Below, piece after piece: positions 56,143 to 64,000 of a stretch of DNA of 64,000 nucleotides. This stretch comes from Ulota crispa (taxonomy: Eukaryota > Streptophyta > Bryopsida > Orthotrichales > Orthotrichaceae): contig OY987249.1 of NCBI GenBank assembly GCA_963920765.1, positions 19,998,483 through 20,062,482 on the forward strand. The letters are read 5' to 3'. The notes under the pieces were generated by a model. That model had not been told where the DNA came from. It did no database searches and worked only from the letters and a program-made list of their open reading frames with translations. Both the position numbers and the translations under genes were made by a program. Position 1 is the first letter of the stretch. Every line of letters begins with the position of its first letter.

Positions 56143-59100
56143 ATGGAGCGACATGCACCTGACTGCCCTTATCCGGGCTGCTTCTTTTGTGTGATGAAAG
56201 AGACCAACCCTTCTAAGCGGCGAGTAAATGTTGCCAAATTTTTCAAGGAGTTGCCTTCGCAGAACGAAGATGGTCAGGTATGATTAGCTCGCTATGCGCA
56301 GTTTTTGATACATTTTACATTCGGTCTGCTACTTATCGTGGCATTGGACTTGATTTGAAATGTCGTTCTATGTTTCAAGAGTCCCTTTTTTTCTTCCATC
56401 TATTGTTTTTGCTTCGCTCCATTTTTTGGTTGTTATCGTGTCAGGAATTTTCAAGGCTCTCTTGAATTGGATCTTTCAGACCTGCACTGTATGTGTCACT
56501 TTCAACTAGTTATGACATCAGTGTAAAGCAATGGAGATTGCTAAGTCGATTTTTTGAATGTTAGATGATCATTGAAAGCGTCACAACTGTTTGGTCACCC
56601 TGTAGGTCCTTGCTATCAGTGGGCTTTGGAATACTGCCATGGCGCATCCTAATGATCAGGAGTTCATCGAGCTTGGGATTTTTGAGTGTATGGCTCAGCT
56701 CATCTGGAAGGGTATAGAAGATCGGCACTGGTTAGCTCAGGACCAAAACATCTATGTTCCTTATTATGCTGCGCACATCATTGGCTCTTATACCATGAAC
56801 ATGGAAGAATTTGCAGGGCAAGCTGTTCGGGCAGGTACTTTCATTTCTAAAAAGCTGAGGTTTTCCTTTTTATGCGGCATCTTACTGGAGTTGGTTTATC
56901 CACGTCTTTAGTTCCCAGGCTTGCTGAATCTGTTGGCAAATTACTTATTATCAGGTTGAGAAGTTGAGAGCCGATGTAAGAGAAGTTTTTAGTTTGATTG
57001 CTAGTTTTTCCTGAAGGTAACATTGCTGGTTTCTATTCAATTGTGTCTATCATGGTCGACATAATTTATGTTTAGGTACACGGGTTGAACGAGATGCTTG
57101 ATGCTTTTAGGTGTGATCCCTGCGCTGGTGGAGCTTTTACGGGGGCGACTGACCTGGGTTGAGCAGCGAGTAGCAGTTCGGGCGCTTGGTCACTTGGCCA
57201 CCTACGATAGCACATTTCCAGCTGTAGCCGCCCATAGGGACATACTCGAGCTCTCTATTCAATTGGCTATTGATGCACTTGAGATTGTCTACACGCATTT
57301 TTTGCAGTTTGTGGACAAGCGAATGAGCTACCATTGTGACCTTCTGACACGAGGAATGGGTGGACTGGAAATGGAGTCTCGGAAGGCAGAAGAGTGGGCT
57401 AGCCAGTTGCAGTGTTGGTCACTACAACTTATAAATTGTTTTGCCTTCAAGGAAGAGTTCCTTCCAACGATTTGTCAGACAGATTTCCTAGGGCAGCTCC
57501 CATCTATGTGGGGAGGGCTTGTAAATGAGAATTCACCTGCAGGTGTGGGTGTTTTGCGCACAATTTGTCATCAGAGACTGGGGAGGGTCCCGGTAGCCGA
57601 GTGTTCTGGTATAATTGAGGCCCTTTGTAACATCGCAAGATCATCGGACGATTGGCAATACATGGCAGTAGACTGTCTGGTCTGGCTGCTCCAGGATCCA
57701 AATACCCGGCTTAAGGTCAGTATCTTACTATCTTTACGCTACCATAAGAGTCTGTAAATTATTTATGATCATGGACTTCTGTAGCACTATTTAAAACTTC
57801 TGTTCACTATCATTACGTAAGGTTACCGGCAACTCTTAATATTGCATCTGTTAACTATCATCAGAAGTTAGCGCTTGAGTTAGAGTCGTTTGTGCCGGGT
57901 TTAGGTCCAACTTCTTTATTTGGCTACTTTTAGTGAACTTCATCTCCAATGCTCTTCTAAGCTTTCTCCTTCCTCTTCCCTATGCCCAGCATAACGCTAC
58001 AATTAAATTCGCCATTTTTCTCATACTTTCGTATTACTTAGTTAACTCATATGGTGAAGCCTCATGTAAATTTTTTTCCATATACTTGTCCATCTAGGTG
58101 TTGGATAAGGCTGCAGTTGCTCTGGTCGACTTAGCAGAACTACCAAGCCTTGGAGAGCACAAGCGTTTGGGGGAGGTCTTAACCAACGTACTGCTTGAGG
58201 ACTACATTCCTCATCCCTCACCAATGGTAGTAGCACATGTGTCAACAAGGACGAGGCAATTGCTGGATGAGTTTGCAGCTTTACGAAAGAAAACTAAATG
58301 GGAAAGAACTGTGCCAAAGGAGGATCTACAAATAAAGCAAGCCGCGGCTCTTGTTGTCAAATTAGAAGGCAATTCTAGATTTTCTGCTGGAGACATCGGT
58401 GGTGCTGCGGCCAAGTACAGTGAAGCACTGTCATTGTGTCCTGTGAGAGCTAAGAAGGAGAGGGTTGTGCTACACAGCAACCGGGCTCAATGTCACTTGC
58501 TTCTCCATAATGCAGAAGGAGCTATCAGCGACACCACTCGAGCTTTATCAATTCACAATCCAGTCAACCGCCACAGCAAAAGTTTGTGGAGAAGAGCCCA
58601 GGTAAATTAATTTTGCACTTCTATGACTATTCACACTGTAACGGTCCTGGTTTGTATTTGATCTGATTGTGGATTACTAGCAGGCAGTATTTAATAGCGA
58701 TGGAATGAGACAATGGCCTTTTCAAAATGTGCTGCGGATTTGTATCCCTTGCTTTTTTTATTCTGAAATTTTGTTAGCTAATCTTTTGCATCTTTGAGAC
58801 AACGCATTTGCACTGTTTTCATTTTTCGTTTAAAGTAAGCTGGAGTTCCATAGCTCTGCCAGATATCAGTCGCTCATTTCTAGAACACTGATTGCAACAC
58901 TGATGACTGTACTCGCAGGCATACGAGCTCCTATGTCTCCACAAGGAAAGCCTTCTAGATGCCATCATGTTTATAAACGAGTGTTCCCAGCAATCTGCAA
59001 GCGAACCTGATTTGAAGGCAGGAAATAAAGTGCCTGATTATGTTGAGCGTCTTGTCAAGAAGCAGATGCAAGCGTCCTGGCTATTCAAAGAGGCTGCGGT

Positions 59101-59359
59101 AAAGCATGGTGACATTCAGTATGACGAGAGTAATGGTGTGGACTCGGAGGAGGAACTCGAACCCGAAGAGATAGATGACAATGAAGATGACGAATCTGAG
59201 TGGGAAACTGCAAGTGACAGTGAAGAAGTGGCAATTGATCTCAAGGACAGTGTCTACAACGATGAAGCAGGGCGGGAATCAAAGATTGGAGACAAACGGC
59301 TCAGCACACGGAACTACCCCGTATTCAAGGGAATCACTCTAAGAGATCTCCTCCTCTGA
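56143..59359 (+). CDS. ARM-repeat plus TPR protein, five coding exons, intact
   Basis: Coding exons are 56,143-56,277, 56,606-56,834, 57,111-57,715, 58,098-58,601 and 58,919-59,359. All have GT donors and AG acceptors and join in frame to give about 637 residues. The N terminus has a Cys cluster (CPYPGCFFCVMKE). An armadillo-like helical region follows, with GLWNTAMAHPND, VIPALVELLRG and AVRALGHLATYDS. TPR-like helices come next (LEGNSRFSAGDIGGAAAKYS, LHSNRAQCHLLLHNAEGAIS, then AYELLCLHKESLLDAI). The acidic tail contains EEELEPEEIDDNEDDESEWE. The same layout is known from plant ARM/TPR proteins of uncertain role; a scaffold function is inferred from the repeats. No stop or shift interrupts it. 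The annotated start is the first ATG after a predicted leader intron. Confidence 0.85.
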
Positions 59360-60565
59360 CAAAGCGGGCAGAAAATCACAACATGTAAAGAGATAACTAA
59401 TCGCCGAGGGAGGACACGACCTAGAAAGGCGGGCTACGTTTCTGTGGAAGGAAGGGGCAGACAACCATCAGCAAAGTGCGATGGATGCTGCAGGAGGTTC
59501 CTCAAAGGGAGAAGTTCTCCACGTTGTCGTCGTCTTGCTGCTCCAACCCTCCGGCCCTTCTTCCCACCTTCCTTCGTCCCGTCCCACTCCCGCCCCTCCA
59601 GTCAAGTCCAGGGCAGGCCCGGTCCACCACGCCAAGTTACTGTCGTCTCATTCTCCCCGTCCTCTGTCCCTCTCTCCTCCCTCGCTTCCGCTCTCTTCCT
59701 GCCCCCCTCCTCGTGCCTGCTTTCCTGCCTCTCCCTCCCGTCTTCTCCCTGCTTTCGCTCGCTCGATGGCTGGCTGGACTTCGCTCATCCCTGGCTGCCT
59801 CTTGTAGGGAGCGCCCCCTTGGTCGCCCTAAGCTGACTGCTGCAGCTCCTCTCCCTCTCTTCCTCTTCCTGGCTCTCTCTGCCCGCCCGAGAGTCCCTCA
59901 ACTGCTTCACACTCTCCTCTCTTCTCGCTCTCCCCTTTAACTTACTCCCTGCCGTCAGTCCGTCCGCTCGTCCGAGCCTTCCTTCCTGTAAGTGCCTGTA
60001 AGTGTGTCGGTACAGGCACAGCTCATTTCGCCCAGCCATGGATGAAGCCTCGGCGTCCCCTCCTTCTCCACGTTCTCTCCTTTCCTAGCCTCGCAATCTG
60101 AGCCCCACTTCCCTGCCATCCCCCATCTCCCCCGCTCGCTCGGGCGCTCGCTCCTCAACTCGCCTTCCCCGATTCATTTCGCCCTGCTCTCGCCGCTGCA
60201 GATTGGTCCGTGGATTCCCCTCCTTCCTTTGCTGCTCCTTTTCCTTCCTGCTTTTGCGCTTGCTTGCCCCCACGGCCGGTATAGCTTCCATGCCCATGTG
60301 TTGCTGCCCTAGGCGTTGATGCCTTCGTTGTTCTAGGACCGCTTTCGGTGCTTCACCTCGTCTACTTCGGGTAAGATTTCGCACATCTGCTTTGCCCTCC
60401 GCCTGTGCATGGGACGCCATCGGACATGGCAGGTCGTCGTTGATGTTGTCAAGGCACGTGTTGGAGCCGACGACACGACCAACAAGACTGGGAAGACGAC
60501 TCCTGGACAGGAAGTAGTCTAGTCAACGCAGGACGATAAGCGGGGTGATGGTTGGCACCTGAAGA
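59360..60565 (+). promoter_or_regulatory. Intergenic and CT-rich leader region of the MACPF gene
   Basis: The first part is probably the 3' untranslated region of the ARM/TPR gene. From about 59,510 to 60,250 the sequence is extremely pyrimidine-rich on the plus strand (blocks such as CTCCCTCGCTTCCGCTCTCT). This fits a long plant 5' leader or promoter. Three overlapping plus-strand open frames here (59,444-59,940) are a product of the biased composition. Confidence 0.45.
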
Positions 60566-63094
60566 ATGGAAGCTCGGGGGTTTGAGTCCGAGGCTCATTC
60601 CATGTCGGCCACAGGGCTGTATTTGGCACGTAATTCGGGTCGAGAGGCGCCCCGCGGATCAGGCAGAATCGAGGAGCAGGCAGATTATGATCCACCGCGG
60701 TATGAAACTAGGCGTATGACGAAGGAGGGAACGCGTGCTGGCTACGAAACCAGCGGTGCTGCCAAGCGCTTCGCTTCTCCCGCCCAAGTAGCAGATAGTC
60801 TTAAAACCATATACCCCTCGGATCTCGTGCATAGTAAGGGCGACAGAGCTTCGCAGCAGCAGGAGCAGCAGATCCCGGACTCGGACTCCGCCGTCGCAGC
60901 TGCGGTGGGAGCACCGGGTGCGGTTGCGGGTGCGCACATCAAGCAGGCTCCGAAAGAATCCCAATACGCGTGGAAGGTGGCGATGGACGCAGCGAACGCA
61001 CTAGGTAGGGGTTTCGACGTGACTTCAGATTTTCGGCTGGGATTCGCCAAGGGTTCCTCCGGATCGCGTTTGGTGGAAATTGACGAAAGCAACATCCAGG
61101 ACATCGTGGCCCCCGGGAACGTCGTCGTACCCAGCGTGTCCGTGGACATCCGGTGCGACAAAGGCGAGAAGACGCACTACGCATCGGAGGTCCTGACATT
61201 CGCCCAGGTACTCCTCCCTTCCAGCCTTTTCGTTTGGTCAACCTAGCCGTTCCCGCTGGGCTGTTACGCCGAGGACGACGCACTTTCGCCGCGCTGGCTC
61301 TGCTCGTGATTTACGTGTGCGGAGTCGCAGGACGAGAGTTGGTTGAGTGTGCCATCCGGTCCGATGGCAGTGGCACCGAGTGCTCGATTGAGCCCTAGTT
61401 TGTAGTACTAGGTCGGTGGGGGTGGCTGACTGACGGAGGAAGTGGATGCCAGAATCGTTCCTTTGTTGTGTGCTGCCGTTGCAGCAGCTCGCAGCCGTAC
61501 CGAGGAGATCGCTGACACGGTTCGTCTTGTTTGACATGATTCGTCTTGTTCGCTGCTATATCTTCCATATGCGATCCTCCTTTCTGGCGTAACCTAATTG
61601 GGAAAGTCCGCGCGGTCGAATTTTAGCCATCGAGTGCGTGGGGATTTCGCGCAGCCACCCAACGTCAGGTCTTCCTCGAAGTCCCGAGTTCCTTCTCTTG
61701 ATATGAACTTTGACCAACGGTTTGAGTGCAGCATGGAAATAAACCTCTCGGTCAATTATGGTGCTGGGTCTTCGCAGCGGGCGGTCAGTGCTTGTATAGT
61801 TTCTCATTGACAGTCACGGGTAGGTTCGTCGCTTGTTGGTTGAGGTGTATGCAGGCCCCCGCTAGTACTTGATCCTATTCGGACTAGTTCACACAGCCTG
61901 ATGCTGGACGTACCGGATGGCGCTCCCCCACCGTCCCATCCACCCTCTTTACTACCTCACCGTCATCTTGGACGCGACTACTGCCCGAAGTGAAATCTGC
62001 CGGTTCTGTGTGTACGAACGAACGAATGGTATCAGTGTGAGACGGCGGTTGCAATCCTGTGATTTTTGTGCCGGAAAAGCTGCCGACCTGGATGATTTGG
62101 CCCACTTTAGTAGTGCGACCCGCACGAGGTGTGGTCAGCGTTTCACGCACTCTTGGTCTGTGCATCGTGTTCACTCGCTGGCTCGAACACATCTGCTTGC
62201 GTGGTGTTCGATTCGGTTGCTAGTGTTGGACGATGCTAGATATTCTGTCGAGCACTCGTCGGCGCGTGGAGTCTTCTTGGTCGGGATGGCATGCTCGTGT
62301 TTGGGACACTCCTTGGTGGAGGGGTCTGCTCAGAAAGCACGTCCTTGTCGTTCGGGCAAATGCCCTAGTGTGTCAGTTTGCCGACCGTCACGTTCGTGCG
62401 CAGATGTGCGGTCGCTTCAACCAAGCTGCTGCCATCGACGGAAAGATGCCGTTGGGCCTCTTCAACAACATGTTCAGCTTCACCGGCCCGTGGCAAACAG
62501 ATCAGCATGCTACCAAAGCTCTGGCGTTGGATGGGTGGTTCGTCAAACTCTACAATCTGCAGCTGACAAGGACCCCGCTCACTCTACGAGATGAAATCAG
62601 AAAAGCGATTCCGTCTTCGTGGGAGCCGAAGGCACTAGCCAGGTCGATAATGCTACCACTCCTTGAATAGAGATTGCCGAGCTTGGACTTTCACGGTCAC
62701 TGTATGCTTCGTGGTCATTCTCTCGTCGGGCCAAATGCTTTTCTTCGTCCGGTTAAGTTTTGTTTGTCTTCCTGTTTCCTCGTTCTGGAAGAACCTGCAC
62801 AAACCCGTGTGCTAGGAGTAGGGAACCTGGCATCGTAGTTGGTACGGGAGATCGACGGGAGGACTGAAAAGTTTGTTTTTGGTTGTTCTCGTCAGCTTTA
62901 TAGAGAAGTATGGAACTCACATCATTACGAGTCTCCAAGTTGGAGGGAAGGACATCATCTACGTGAAACAGCATCGAACGTCACCTTGCTCTGGCCTGCA
63001 GGTTCAGAAATTGATGGAGAGCATGGCCGAGAAGAGATATACGGGACAAGCGAACGGTTACAACGCGCAGAGAGAACGACCTGGCAAGGATAAG
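60566..63094 (+). CDS. MACPF-domain protein of the plant CAD1/NSL1 type, 3' part beyond the window
   Basis: Three coding exons join in frame: 60,566-61,207, 62,404-62,642 and 62,896-63,094. Exon 1 has a 130-residue region unlike the family, then the usual start of the domain (ALGRGFDVTSDFRLGFAKG) and VSVDIRCDKGEKTHYASEVL. Exon 2 encodes RFNQAAAIDGKMPLGLFNNM and FTGPWQTDQHATKALALDGW. Exon 3 holds the MACPF signature YGTHIITSLQVGGKD. Plant CAD1/NSL1 proteins carry the perforin-like fold and restrain cell death and salicylic-acid immune signalling. Membrane insertion is not established for them. The long low-complexity N terminus (poly-Gln EQQ, Ala/Val/Gly-rich) is unusual. An alternative start at 60,602 would shorten it by 12 residues. 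No further exon is recognisable up to 64,000, so the next intron is long or the gene continues past the edge. Confidence 0.88.
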
Positions 63095-64000
63095 GTACGG
63101 ATTGGGATTTACAGGCGACGAACGGCAAGCCGAGTGTTGGCCGTAGCCGAATGTGCACTCTTGCTAGTTTCACTTGATTGATAGGCACCGCACAGCCGAG
63201 CAGTGGTTCCGTGCAGATTGTGCATCGGAATGCCAGTTTGTGCATTTGGTTCACAGGTGCTTGGTGCGCAGCCAGACCTTGGAGGGGTTTGCCTTTCTTT
63301 TGAGCATGTAGGGTGGTGTCCTCCCTGTTGGGCGTCTTGCTCCGTGCAGCCACTCGCTTTGAGTGCGGATTCTGTTGCTATGCAATTGGACGTGATATGC
63401 TGAGCTTTGTGAAGTTTTCTCTGTTTTATGGGAGGGTTAGACAGGACCCTTGTGTTAAGCATAGGAACGTTTCTCCAAGTTTGCTGAGACTGAACCGTCC
63501 ACAGCTCGAAAGCAGCGGTGCTCAAGTCCCGGGGAGGGGCTGGGTAGTGTGTTATACTGTGGGGAGCAATGAGTCTGAGAAACCACCTGCAGCTCAATGA
63601 CATGGTGTCTGCTTGTAATGGGGTGCAGGCCATAGATGCGTTTTCTGTGACCCATACGGCAGCGCGACTGAACCTACCGGCATCTTCCACATCATATTCT
63701 AAGGAAGTGCGTTCAATCTGCCTCCAGCCTTGGTGGTTCGTTTATTTGTGGCTTGTATGTGGGACAGCTGTTCCAAGGAGGATGAACTCAAATTTTGCAG
63801 TGCTTGTTGTGTCACGATGTCAAACAGTTTTTGAGTGATTGCAAGGCGCCCAGTCAAAAATAAGACACCGCGTGGTTGCTGATGGAATTGTAGACTCTAG
63901 GTTGACCCTACAAGTATCCAGGTCTTGGTAGTTTTGAGAGTCATGAGTCCTTTTTAAAAACTTGAGTAAGGCAAACTGGCAGAGGTTATTCACTATTTTA
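63095..64000. other. Probable intron of the MACPF gene
   Basis: The stretch follows the GT donor at 63,095. Open frames exist on both strands, but none resembles the rest of the MACPF family. Confidence 0.45.

Noticed and set aside
59444-59940. Three overlapping plus-strand proteins rich in Ser, Pro and Leu
   Set aside because: The region is pyrimidine-biased leader sequence and no frame has a domain or splice context.
1-64000. tRNA or rRNA genes, biosynthetic gene cluster or operon
   Set aside because: No cloverleaf with conserved loops, no rRNA motif, and the intact genes belong to unrelated plant families with separate leaders.

Overview
The window is nuclear DNA of a land plant. Four recognisable plant gene families (ABCG7-type half transporter, a DUF642-like secreted protein, an ARM/TPR protein and a CAD1-type MACPF protein) sit as GC-richer islands in very AT-rich DNA packed with cut-and-paste transposon remains. 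The intronless ABCG7 gene, the long CT-rich leaders and the kinds of transposon suggest a non-seed plant (bryophyte, lycophyte or fern grade). That placement is inference; no species can be named from sequence alone.

Layout. 1-9.3 kb: no intact gene, but at least eight inverted-repeat elements (MITEs), one with a perfect TAA target duplication, one with a perfect 9-bp duplication, and one nested in another. 9.4-15.2 kb: a gene island with the DUF642-like gene and the ABCG7 gene, both on the minus strand. 15.3-16.7 kb: a Myb/SANT-like, NAM-associated-domain gene of the type carried by PIF/Harbinger transposons, broken by two frameshifts. 17.0-23.7 kb: exon-like pieces, including a decayed class 3 (mono-/diacylglycerol-type) lipase gene with in-frame TGA codons, invaded by MITEs. 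25.8-27.3 kb: a decayed Harbinger transposase on the minus strand. 27.3-35.9 kb: repeats and MITEs. 35,913-42,225: a complete-looking 6.3-kb CACTA transposon with TAA target duplications, subterminal repeat arrays and two internal tandem arrays but no visible transposase. 43.9-44.4 kb: a MITE. 48.2-51.45 kb: a decayed pogo/CENP-B-type transposase with an unusual N-terminal repeat region. 51.5-54.7 kb: repeats. 56.1-59.4 kb: an intact five-exon ARM/TPR gene on the plus strand. 60.6 kb to the window end: the first three exons of a CAD1-type MACPF gene on the plus strand.

Overall pattern. The four gene islands look intact and independent. Nothing suggests an operon or a biosynthetic cluster. The most coherent signal is in the dead genes: in the Harbinger, pogo and lipase remains nearly every in-frame stop can be explained by a C-to-T change on one strand or the other (Gln, Arg or Trp codons becoming stops). 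This is what deamination of methylated cytosine in silenced plant DNA would leave. No CRISPR array, rRNA gene, convincing tRNA gene or LTR retrotransposon was seen.
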